Positions 1-7,754 of a DNA stretch of 64,000 nt are shown here, one piece after another. Position 1 is the stretch's first letter. Each line of letters opens with the position of its first letter. Location of the stretch: NCBI GenBank assembly GCA_030595795.1, contig JAUVCH010000009.1:1-64000 (forward strand). Reading direction: 5' to 3'. Position numbers and translations under genes: made by a program. The notes below the pieces were generated by a model, which saw only the letters and a list, made by a program, of their open reading frames with translations, ran no database searches and was not told where the DNA came from. Origin of the DNA: Gammaproteobacteria bacterium. GTDB taxonomy: Bacteria > Pseudomonadota > Gammaproteobacteria > GCA-001735895.

Positions 1-100
1 ACGATGGTCTAAGAGCAGCGCCTGAAGCGGGTGTTCAAAATCGACATAGAAACCTGCCCCAAGTGTGGCGGGGGCAGTATTTCGGGGTCTTTGATACATT
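1..100 (+). pseudogene. IS91-family transposase C-terminal remnant
   Basis: In frame 1 the translation after a stop at 10-12 reads EQRLKRVFKIDIETCPKCGG, which is the conserved C-terminal signature of IS91-type rolling-circle transposases, including the CxxCGG zinc-binding pair. Similarity fades after about base 80 and the normal C-terminal extension is missing. It is therefore a decayed, truncated copy, cut by the window edge on its 5' side. Family recognition comes from the motif; the internal stop is seen directly. Confidence 0.6.
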
Positions 101-124
101 TAGACTTTGGGGAAAGGAGTGTAT

Positions 125-280
125 ATGCTATCCAAACGCAACTTTGGGTCGTTGATGACAGTGGACGCGCAAGGTGACGTGACGGATTACGTCGATGGTT
201 TCAAGCGCCTTGATGCTTGCCGTGCACACTATGCGAGTGTTGGTATGCCAGATAGCTACATTGAAGGGTTGATTCGCTGA
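125..280 (+). CDS. Short ORF, unrecognised (51 aa)
   Basis: An ATG at 125 preceded by AAAGGAG (113-119) opens a 51-codon frame whose TGA (278-280) overlaps the ATG of the following hydratase-like gene at base 280, the pattern of translational coupling. The peptide ends PDSYIEGLIR and has no membrane segment or motif I recognise. It could be the C-terminal stub of an upstream catabolic gene or a small partner of the hydratase. Its GC content matches the broken gene after it rather than the rest of the window. Function unknown; moderate doubt that it is functional. Confidence 0.35.
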   Translation: MLSKRNFGSLMTVDAQGDVTDYVDGFKRLDACRAHYASVGMPDSYIEGLIR

Positions 281-1100
281 TGAGTTCAGAACCTGAGACA
301 CGTGAGACATTGGCGAACGAGATCCTTGCAAGGACGCTCGCAGAAGCGCGCATAGGCGGGTTTGCGATTGCCGCCCCGACTGAAGGCCTGTCAAGTGCTG
401 ATGCTTATTCGGTGCAGCATCGCGTGCGTGAGTTACTGGGTTCGCGACAGATTGGTTGGAAGGTGGGCTCAACCAGCAAAGAGGCGCAGGCGCGGCTAGG
501 TACTGACGAGCCGGGGTCGGGCGCATTACTCGAGCGCTATTGCTATGAGGATGGTGCTGAGATTCCGGTCAGTCCTGCGCACGATGTTTTCATTGAAGTT
601 GAGTTTGCTGTGCGTTTCGGCCGCACGCTCGAGCCGCGGACTGAACCGTATACCTATGATGATTTGCGCACGGCAGTAAGCGGTGTGATGCCCGCGCTGG
701 AGATCGTGGGCAGCCGCTTCGAATCCGGGCTATCCGGCGCAGGGCAAGCGTTGGTCAATGCGGAGGTGGTGCAAACATCGCTTTCGCAGCGGGGAAGGAG
801 GTATTGCTTGCGGCCAAACTTGACCTTGCCGGTACTACCTGCGAACTCTATGTCAACGGGGTACGTCGAGCCGAAGGCAACGGTGCCAGGGCATTGCGCG
901 ATCCGTTCAATGTACTGGTATGGCTTGCCAACCATCTTCGTCAACGCGGCGAAGCGTTGCCGGCCGGGAGTGTGGTCAGTACTGGAACGTGCACTGGGCT
1001 CATTGCGGTGGCGCCTGGTGATGTACTTGAAGGCCGCTTCGCTGGCATCGGCAGCGTTTCAGTGACATTGACGCATTTCGAACAGCTCAGCCCGAACTAG
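280..1100 (+). pseudogene. 2-oxopent-4-enoate hydratase / MhpD-like gene, frameshifted
   Basis: The first part (280 to about 764) encodes the N-terminal two thirds of a fumarylacetoacetase-fold hydratase of the MhpD / 2-keto-4-pentenoate hydratase family: GWKVGSTSKEAQ, the FIEVEFAVRFGR metal-binding segment and a PALEIVGSRF block. Near base 764 the frame breaks. Reading one base out of phase restores GGANIAFAAGKEVLLAAKLD and continues to the family C-terminus (STGTCTGLIAVAPGD) with a stop at 1098-1100. A single deleted base around 763-766 explains both halves. The intact enzyme would hydrate 2-hydroxypenta-2,4-dienoate in aromatic meta-cleavage pathways. The gene is GC-richer than its neighbours and follows a transposase remnant, so it was probably acquired. 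A sequencing error is the alternative to a true pseudogene. Confidence 0.75.
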
Positions 1101-1365
1101 AGCGAGAAACGCATACGGTCGAGTTCCGCTGACTCCCCTGTAAAAAGGAGACAGATCTATTTTCAAGCCTAGATTAAGCTCGCCACTATACCGGGCTTTT
1201 CATATTTGCGGGCGTCTGAAACTGGCCGTATTGAGCCTATCGACAGGTTATTATCGACCTCCTTCAAACGACCGCTACTGGTGAAAGCAGTCGATCATCT
1301 TCTATCAAATCTGACACTGCCTGTAAAATTAGATACCAGCTATTACATCAGGCCTGACCTACCCC

Positions 1366-1656
1366 TTACTTCAACTCAATCTCAACAAAAGAAAACGCAT
1401 GATCATTGGCATTGACCACATTATGCTCCACTCCGGCCGGTCTGAAATAAGATTGGCCAGCATCAAGCTCTGCGATATTTTCACCTTCTGTTGTTTCGAG
1501 CAGGAGACTGCCTTTCATGCCGGGGACGACGATATAATCATAACCATGCTTATGCCAGCCGGTTTCTGCGCCCGGGGCAAATCGCCATTCTGTAATTATG
1601 ACGCGATCGTTTTCAACCTGTAGCACAGCCTCGGCCTTAGGCCTGTTTGATGCCAT
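1366..1656 (-). CDS. Cupin-domain protein (BauB-like)
   Basis: A single-domain cupin of 96 residues. The metal-binding cupin motif 1 is visible as GAETGWHKHGYDYIVVP (about residues 29-45) and motif 2 as GQSYFRPAGVEHNVVN (about 68-83), so the His pair, Glu/Tyr and the C-terminal His positions are present. Length and motif spacing match small cupins often encoded near beta-alanine or amine catabolism genes (BauB type), but the substrate cannot be told from sequence. An AGGA ribosome site precedes the ATG. It lies 19 bp downstream of the response-regulator gene on the same strand and is probably co-transcribed with it. Confidence 0.8.
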   Translation of the reverse strand: MASNRPKAEAVLQVENDRVIITEWRFAPGAETGWHKHGYDYIVVPGMKGSLLLETTEGENIAELDAGQSYFRPAGVEHNVVNANDHAFSFVEIELK

Positions 1657-1674
1657 TTCTAAATCCTGGTTATT

Positions 1675-2373
1675 TTAAATTACGGTATTAATATCCCTCT
1701 TCAGCTCGGTATACTTCATCGCTGCCTCGGTTCGGCTAGAGACTCTTAGCCTTTTAAAAATTGCCGAAACGTGCATTTTTATGGTTCCAGTGGTTAAACC
1801 TAATTCACTGCCGATGGCCTGGTTAGATTTACCCTCAGCGATGAACTCCAGTACTTCAACCTGTCTCTGTGTTAAGCCGAAATTATTCTCTATTTTACTT
1901 TTATCCTCACGGGCTACATTTGAGTCACTATCGCCCAGTAATAACACATGTGGGGGGACATAAACACCGCCAGCAAGTACCAGTTGAATCGCACTCACGG
2001 TAACATCCGGTGATGACGTCTTTGGGATGTAACCCATGGCACCCGCTGCGAGAGAGCCTCGAATCGAGTTCATATCTTCTTTGACAGAAACTATGATGAT
2101 GGGGATTTCGGGCCATGCCTGACTGATCGCTTTAATATCCGTCTCACCCTGCATGCCGGGCATCATCAGATCTAGCAATAACAGATCAACCGATTCAATT
2201 TGCTCTAGAAATGTCATCACCTGCGCGTGATTATTGGCCTGAAGCACCTCGGCGCCGGGAGAAGCCATATCGATCAACAAGGCTAATCCGCCCCTTACCA
2301 GCGCATGATCGTCGGCAATGACAATCCGCAATCTGGATGGTTTAGCTGTCGATTCACCCATTAAATTTGACAT
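1675..2373 (-). CDS. LuxR-type (NarL/FixJ family) response regulator
   Basis: This 232-residue protein has an N-terminal receiver domain (residues about 15-130) with the acidic pair DD at 21-22, phospho-acceptor Asp68 in LLLLDLMMPGM, the Ser of IIIVSVK and a Lys in GYIPKTSS. A C-terminal LuxR helix-turn-helix follows (about 160-225: LTQRQVEVLEFIAEGKSNQAIGS). It should be a phosphorylation-controlled transcription factor. No histidine kinase gene is in view, so its partner is unlinked. It is divergent from the TorT-like/RbsAC importer across a 149-bp gap, which makes that operon its most likely target. A downstream in-frame ATG at 2361 is an alternative start. Confidence 0.9.
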   Translation of the reverse strand: MSNLMGESTAKPSRLRIVIADDHALVRGGLALLIDMASPGAEVLQANNHAQVMTFLEQIESVDLLLLDLMMPGMQGETDIKAISQAWPEIPIIIVSVKEDMNSIRGSLAAGAMGYIPKTSSPDVTVSAIQLVLAGGVYVPPHVLLLGDSDSNVAREDKSKIENNFGLTQRQVEVLEFIAEGKSNQAIGSELGLTTGTIKMHVSAIFKRLRVSSRTEAAMKYTELKRDINTVI

Positions 2374-2522
2374 TAAATAGTTTTAATTCCTGGTAAATTG
2401 AAAAGAGATATTCCGGGCAGACATTACGGATAGGCGTGCTTGCAACCGTTTCTTGTGTAACAATCGGAAGCATTAGTCCTAATACAGGGTAGTTTACAGA
2501 CTCTTATAGCTAGTTCGCAATT
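2374..2522. promoter_or_regulatory. Divergent control region between response regulator and ABC importer
   Basis: This 149-bp AT-rich gap separates two divergently transcribed units, so both promoters and any response-regulator binding site must lie here or just inside the genes. I could not assign a convincing -35/-10 pair or inverted repeat by eye. Assignment rests on gene orientation only. Confidence 0.4.
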
Positions 2523-3785
2523 GTGGCTAACATAAAGAAGATGAATTTGGTGCTGTTCTGTATGAAATGTAGGATATATCTTAAAAGAAACAACTATCGA
2601 CGATCTATTACATGGGTTGATGGCATTTGTTTTCTATTATTTTCTCTCTCCTTTCTGGCCCTACCATCATCCACGCTGGCCGAAGTAAATAACTGGTGGC
2701 CCGCCAAAATCAATGTCATCAACCCTGCCTGTACGAGTGGCGAAACAGCCTGCTGGTCGGATCATCGCAACGAGTCGGAGAAGTTAGACCTTGTAGATTA
2801 TATCCCGTTAAGTCCTGATAAGGTCGAACAAAAACACCATATCTGTGTATCATTTCCGCACATGAAGGATTCGTATTTTGCCGGTGTCGCCTACGGTGTC
2901 ATAACAGAAGGTGAACGCCTCGGACAAAAAATCACTCTGGTTGAAGCTGGCGGTTATACCAATCTTGAGAAACAGTTGAATCAGGTGGAGGACTGCATCG
3001 CTAATGGTGCCGAGGCACTTGTAATCGCTCCGATATCAAGCGATGGCAACGCCAAACAAATCGACGTTATCCGCGCGGCAGGTATCCCGGTGATTGTCAT
3101 TATCACCGACGTCAACACCGCTGTAGATGCCTATTCCTTACAAAGCTTTTACAACATGGGATACATTTCCTGCAAATGGGTAGCAGACCGACACCCGGTG
3201 GGTGGCGACAAGGTCAAGGCTGTCTGGTTTCCCGGTCCTCCGGGTGCGGGCTGGGCGGTCTCCGGTAACAAAGGATGCCGGGCGGCAGTAGAGGGAACTT
3301 CAGTGGAAATACTCGAAACACGCTGGGGGGATACGGGTAAGGCGGTTCAACTGGAGCTGGTAGAAAATATTTTGCAGACATTCACCTCAGGTGAGAATGT
3401 TGAACTTGACTACATTATTGGTACCGCTACCACGATAGAGGCTGCCGTCGGCTCGGTACGCGAAAGGCAACTTGAAAAACAAATCAAACTGGTCGCATAT
3501 TACTACACACCGGGAATGCATATTTTTCTAAAGCGGGGTTCGGTAGCCATGGCACCATCCGATCAAATGATTACCCAGGCTCGAATCGCGATCGATCAGG
3601 CAGTGAGATTACTGGAAGGCAAGAAGATGGCTACCGGTGGCAGGCCGGAGTTCAACAATAACAGCCATCTTGCCGAGCATGCGCAACCCGAACGAATCAT
3701 CGTCACCCCAGAAACAGTGAGTGATTTTGATACATCGACAACACTCGCACCTAAAAGCTGGATACCCGTATTTTCGGTCGACTAG
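2523..3785 (+). CDS. TorT-like periplasmic substrate-binding protein
   Basis: This 420-residue secreted binding protein has a basic N-terminus, then a hydrophobic signal segment (about residues 33-52, ending STLA), then a type-I periplasmic-binding fold. The mature region resembles TorT, the periplasmic TMAO sensor protein: an NNWWPAK start, then HHICVSFPHMKDSYFAGVAYG, and GAEALVIAPISSDG. In Escherichia coli TorT presents ligand to the TorS kinase; here the gene is followed at once by a ribose-type ATPase and permease, so an importer role is likelier. The ligand is unknown. The listed start is a GTG at 2523 without a clear ribosome site; ATGs at 2541 and 2562 are alternatives that still leave the signal peptide intact. 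Confidence 0.82.
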   Translation: MANIKKMNLVLFCMKCRIYLKRNNYRRSITWVDGICFLLFSLSFLALPSSTLAEVNNWWPAKINVINPACTSGETACWSDHRNESEKLDLVDYIPLSPDKVEQKHHICVSFPHMKDSYFAGVAYGVITEGERLGQKITLVEAGGYTNLEKQLNQVEDCIANGAEALVIAPISSDGNAKQIDVIRAAGIPVIVIITDVNTAVDAYSLQSFYNMGYISCKWVADRHPVGGDKVKAVWFPGPPGAGWAVSGNKGCRAAVEGTSVEILETRWGDTGKAVQLELVENILQTFTSGENVELDYIIGTATTIEAAVGSVRERQLEKQIKLVAYYYTPGMHIFLKRGSVAMAPSDQMITQARIAIDQAVRLLEGKKMATGGRPEFNNNSHLAEHAQPERIIVTPETVSDFDTSTTLAPKSWIPVFSVD

Positions 3786-3800
3786 CACCGTTGTAAAAAA

Positions 3801-5393
3801 ATGAAAATACAACCAGCCAATACTTCTGAGTCACCAGTACAGTCATTCAAAAGCACTCAGCCCTCTGAAATGCTATCGACCCAACCGGGCCCCTTACTAA
3901 AGCTCGAAAACATCTCCATGCAATATCCTGGAACACTCGCGCTGGATCAGGTTAGTCTCGACGTGCAGCCTTGTGAAGTGCATGTCCTGTTTGGCGAAAA
4001 CGGTGCCGGGAAATCGACCCTGATTCAAATCGTTGCGGGTGTTATTCATCCTTCGTCCGGGAAGATATTTCTAAATGGTGAAGAGCTCAGAATTCATTCG
4101 GTTCACCATGCCCGCGAACTCGGCATCAGTGCGGTATTCCAGGAGTTTTCTTTAATACCCCAGCTCACAGTAGAAGAAAACCTGTTTTTGGGTTCCGAAG
4201 AAGTCCTGGGCCCCTTTATCAAAAAGGCTCATTTGCATAAACGCGCCTGCGAAACTCTGGATCGGCTTGGGTTTAATTTGCCCCCAGCAAAAAAAGTAAT
4301 GCATCTGACACGAGCAGAGCAGCAAATGGTTGAGATTGCCAAAGCCTTTCGCACCAAACCATCCATCATGATTCTCGACGAACCAACCGCGTCACTAACC
4401 GAGCAGGAAACTGATCGGTTATTTGCGATGATCGAAATATTGAAGGAAGAAGGTATTGGTATCATTTATATCACGCACCGGACTAATGAAATTTATCGAA
4501 TCGGTGATCGCATAACCATCTTGCGTGATGGCAAATATGTCTCAACCGTTTCCGTTTCAGAAACGAGTGAAGAAAAGCTGGTCGAGTTAACCGTTGGTCG
4601 GCATATCAATCAGGTATTCCCAGATATCAACATACGCCCGGGGCGATCGATATTCAATATAGAAAATCTGACGCTGGCTAATCAAAGTGTTCAGGATGTT
4701 TCTATTAATGTTCGCGCCGGAGAAATCGTCGGCGTCGCTGGCCTGGTCGGTTCTGGGAAATCAGAATTAGGGCGCGCCAGTTTCGGCTTAAATCAAATTC
4801 AATCCGGTTCAATTTCCTATCTTGACGACATAGTTTTTGATAGCAAAAAACGTATTAACGAAATAAACCCGCGTGCAATGCTGGATCGGGGCATGCTATA
4901 CCTGCCCTCAGACAGACGACTCGAGGGTCTCATCATGATGCAAAACGTGCGTGAAAATATTTCCCTGTCGTCGTTAAAATTACCGAAATTTTCCAGCGGC
5001 TTTCTACTACATCGAAAGAGCGAAATTGATATTGTCGGAGAAGTGGCACAACGACTGGGACTAAACTCTTCCAATATTGAAAACCCGCTAGAGCATTTAT
5101 CCGGTGGCAATCAGCAGAAGGTACTGGTTGCCAAAAGCCTGGTGCGTGACGTTAAATTGTTTATTCTGGATCAGCCTACAGTCGGCATCGATATCGGTGC
5201 TCGTGTTGAGATTTACCAGCTAATTCAAGAAGTTTGCGAAGCAGGTGCGGGAGTCTTACTTATTTCGTCGGATCTGGCTGAAATTGTAAACTTAACCCAT
5301 AGAGCTTATGTCCTGCATCGTGGCAAACTAAAAACCGAACTTGCTCTGGAAGAATTGAGTGAGCAGACCATATTAAACCATTTTCTCGACTAA
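3801..5393 (+). CDS. ABC importer ATPase, two nucleotide-binding domains (RbsA/MglA type)
   Basis: A 530-residue cytoplasmic ATPase with two fused ABC cassettes, the arrangement of ribose/galactose-class importers. Domain 1 (about 32-260) has Walker A GENGAGKST, a degenerate signature LTRAEQQMVEIAKA and Walker B IMILDEPTAS. Domain 2 (about 280-525) has a relaxed Walker A GLVGSGKSE, signature LSGGNQQKV and LFILDQPTVGID. The asymmetric second Walker A is normal for this family. The gene starts 15 bp after the binding-protein gene and is 14 bp from the permease gene, so the three form one operon. Residues 1-30 are a non-conserved extension. Confidence 0.92.
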   Translation: MKIQPANTSESPVQSFKSTQPSEMLSTQPGPLLKLENISMQYPGTLALDQVSLDVQPCEVHVLFGENGAGKSTLIQIVAGVIHPSSGKIFLNGEELRIHSVHHARELGISAVFQEFSLIPQLTVEENLFLGSEEVLGPFIKKAHLHKRACETLDRLGFNLPPAKKVMHLTRAEQQMVEIAKAFRTKPSIMILDEPTASLTEQETDRLFAMIEILKEEGIGIIYITHRTNEIYRIGDRITILRDGKYVSTVSVSETSEEKLVELTVGRHINQVFPDINIRPGRSIFNIENLTLANQSVQDVSINVRAGEIVGVAGLVGSGKSELGRASFGLNQIQSGSISYLDDIVFDSKKRINEINPRAMLDRGMLYLPSDRRLEGLIMMQNVRENISLSSLKLPKFSSGFLLHRKSEIDIVGEVAQRLGLNSSNIENPLEHLSGGNQQKVLVAKSLVRDVKLFILDQPTVGIDIGARVEIYQLIQEVCEAGAGVLLISSDLAEIVNLTHRAYVLHRGKLKTELALEELSEQTILNHFLD

Positions 5394-5407
5394 CCTACCG
5401 TAGAAGC

Positions 5408-6451
5408 ATGAACGACGAATCTTATAAACCATCTGGCAAGACCGATGCATACTCGATTATCGCAAAAATTAAACGTACTGCCTCGATACTATTTATCAAA
5501 GGCGGTGTATTACCCTGGTTTTTGTGTATCGCGATAATCAGTTTCAGCCTTACCAACGAAAACTTCCTCACAGAAAGAAACCTGTTTGGTATTTCTCGTC
5601 AGTCTACTTATTTAATACTAGTTGCCATGGCACAGATGATCGTTATGTTAACTGCGGGCCTCGATTTATCAGTCGGCGTCATGCTGGCGATGACTTCGGT
5701 TATCTCTTCAATGACCATGGTATCCCTCTGGTCTGGTTACGGCACGGGATGGGAGTCTGTTTTTATCGGCTGCCTGGCAGGTCTGGCGGCGAGCATGAGT
5801 ATAGGTGCAATCAATGGTATAGGCGTTGCTATTTTTCGTGTCCCACCTTTCGTAATGACCCTCGCCGTCTCCTCTATTGTATTCGGCCTTGCCCTGACGA
5901 TAACAGGTGGAACACCTATCTACGGCGTACCCGATGTGTTTGCAAACGTATTTGGCTATGGGCAAATGGCCGGAATCCCAGTGCCAGTCTGGATCACCGC
6001 AGTTTGCGTTAGCATCATTTATGTCTTTATTAACTGGACACCGATGGGCCGATATCTCTATGCCATCGGCGGTAATATAAGAGCTGCCGGGCTTTCTGGA
6101 ATCAATACACGATTTTATCTAATCTGTGCTTATATACTCTCATCGGCAATCACCGGTATCGCCGCCCTGTTACTGACAGCCCGGCTTGAAAGCGGCGAAT
6201 CAAACATCGGTGCTAACTACCCCCTGCTCTCAATCGCCGCCTGCGCCATTGGCGGCGTAAGCCTGTTTGGCGGCGTAGGTCGCCTGTCCAATGTCGTACT
6301 CGGCGCAATTTTTATTATCCTGATTCAAAATGGCATGAATCTATTGCGTATCAATTCCTACCTGCAAATGGTGGTTATAGGCGTTCTACTAATCGTAGCT
6401 ATTATTGCTGATAACTTTCGACAGCAATTGATTCTAACAATAAACGAATGA
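5408..6451 (+). CDS. ABC importer permease (RbsC type)
   Basis: A 347-residue integral inner-membrane protein of the BPD_transp_2 / RbsC family with about eight to ten hydrophobic segments starting near residue 35. The conserved LTAGLDLSVGVMLAM block (about 87-101) and the C-terminal AIGGVSLFGGVGR loop that contacts the ATPase are both present. It would homodimerise to form the channel for the TorT-like binding protein's ligand. It is the last gene of the three-gene importer operon; the next 280 bp are non-coding. Confidence 0.92.
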   Translation: MNDESYKPSGKTDAYSIIAKIKRTASILFIKGGVLPWFLCIAIISFSLTNENFLTERNLFGISRQSTYLILVAMAQMIVMLTAGLDLSVGVMLAMTSVISSMTMVSLWSGYGTGWESVFIGCLAGLAASMSIGAINGIGVAIFRVPPFVMTLAVSSIVFGLALTITGGTPIYGVPDVFANVFGYGQMAGIPVPVWITAVCVSIIYVFINWTPMGRYLYAIGGNIRAAGLSGINTRFYLICAYILSSAITGIAALLLTARLESGESNIGANYPLLSIAACAIGGVSLFGGVGRLSNVVLGAIFIILIQNGMNLLRINSYLQMVVIGVLLIVAIIADNFRQQLILTINE

Positions 6452-6734
6452 CTCTAGATTCTTGACAATACCTGAATAGATCGCGTTTTCATTACGACAA
6501 ATATTATTTTTATAAATCCCAAGCATATATTAATAAAGACCCAAGAGATAAAAAATTACGGGACTGGAACCGGTGGTTCAGATTTGCTAAAAAATGACTA
6601 ATTATTGATGAAACACAGCATGTAACATGCCATTTTAAAATTATGAATTTATTATTATTTTTCAATAAGTTACCCCGCCTATTAAAGTCCTCTCCTGGGC
6701 ACAAATTCATACTTATTAATATCACCACTCCTTT
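6452..6734. other. AT-rich intergenic region between convergent units
   Basis: This 283-bp gap lies between the 3' ends of the importer operon (+) and the T6SS cargo island (-). It contains a short palindrome, GCATGTAACATGC, and a small imperfect stem (CTGGAACC...GGTTCAG), but neither is followed by a run of T on the sense strand, so I do not call a terminator. No supported coding frame. Confidence 0.5.
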
Positions 6735-7754
6735 TTATTCTTTAATATACGTCTTCTTTAATTCAATCGATTCCTTGTCGTTATGCACCCTAATTTTCAT
6801 TAAATGCCTAGGCACCTGTGCATCGAACTCGATATATACTTTTTCGCCACTAGCGCTAAGTTTTTCGAACGCGTCCATGAGTTCAAATTCATCAAAGCGG
6901 ATTATGTAGAGAATCCTTTGATTACCCATATCTACTGAAAATTTCAGTTCACGCGGTAATGGCCGAGGAGTGTTAGCCATATCTTCGGTGAAAATTGTTG
7001 GGACTATATTTAATTCGCCATTAAGATAATCGACGTATATTTCCTTCTTGGTTGGATTTTTGGCATCTTTGTAGGTAGGTGCCCATCGATATAAATTACG
7101 ATAACGCGCCCAGGTACCAAAGGGAACGCCGTTTTTTTTCAGTGCATCTAATTCTTCTGGTTCTAGAACATTCACTAATTGCTTTTCCAGGTAAGCATCA
7201 CTTTCTGCTTTGGACTTAAAAGGTAGACCAAAACCGTCGGCGGGATCTATGTCCTTTTTATCTGCCTGACCGAAAAAAATTTCTTTAATGCGCCAACCTT
7301 TAAGCCATACTGACACAACGCCACCTGGAGCGACCCCTACCATAATACCATTGTAATATGGCTGGTCGGGCTCCTCTTTGTTGGCTTCTTGAAACAGCGT
7401 CACTATCTGGTCATAAGGCAAATCAAATTTGCCTTTATAAAACTGCTTCTCCGCGTAAGAAAAAAAAGTGACTTCGACCCGATCAGGCAGAGGCTTTTTA
7501 TCTGATCCGGTGACATGCATTGAGTTCATCTGTCCCCAACCGGCATACAATGTCCCACCACTGGGTATATATAACCCGTGATCCTCCCCTTTGTAATAAA
7601 AGGTACCCCGCCTAATTTCCATGGGATAGCCTTCGGGAGCACTTTCCGTAGCATGCCAATCGAATTCTGTCGCTTTGTTCATTGCATCCTCGCAACTGGT
7701 TAAAAAAATAAGAATAGCGATTAAACAGACGGATAATCTAAACTTATCCATCAT
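6735..7754 (-). CDS. DUF2931-family lipoprotein, probable T6SS immunity protein
   Basis: The N-terminus has a hydrophobic stretch ending in the lipobox LTSC (Cys about residue 21 from this start), so this is a lipoprotein. The rest matches the DUF2931 family, soluble Trp-rich proteins repeatedly encoded after T6SS phospholipase genes. The upstream DUF2235 gene ends at 7744, so the two genes overlap by about 11 bp. The start used here is an ATG at 7754 with GAAGG seven bases upstream; an ATG directly after it (7751) is equally possible. Periplasmic placement fits neutralising a lipase delivered to that compartment. Immunity is inferred from linkage and lipobox. Confidence 0.72.
   Translation of the reverse strand: MMDKFRLSVCLIAILIFLTSCEDAMNKATEFDWHATESAPEGYPMEIRRGTFYYKGEDHGLYIPSGGTLYAGWGQMNSMHVTGSDKKPLPDRVEVTFFSYAEKQFYKGKFDLPYDQIVTLFQEANKEEPDQPYYNGIMVGVAPGGVVSVWLKGWRIKEIFFGQADKKDIDPADGFGLPFKSKAESDAYLEKQLVNVLEPEELDALKKNGVPFGTWARYRNLYRWAPTYKDAKNPTKKEIYVDYLNGELNIVPTIFTEDMANTPRPLPRELKFSVDMGNQRILYIIRFDEFELMDAFEKLSASGEKVYIEFDAQVPRHLMKIRVHNDKESIELKKTYIKE

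Noticed and set aside
1206-1415. 69-codon plus-strand frame before the cupin gene
   Set aside because: No ribosome site, no recognisable family, and its 3' end overlaps the cupin gene in antisense; treated as non-coding debris.
5524-6012. 162-codon frame overlapping the importer permease
   Set aside because: Out-of-frame shadow rich in Arg and Cys; the RbsC-type frame on the same DNA is clearly the real gene.
6601-6650. Palindrome GCATGTAACATGC as a terminator of the importer operon
   Set aside because: Stem is short, AT-rich, and not followed by a T run on the sense strand.
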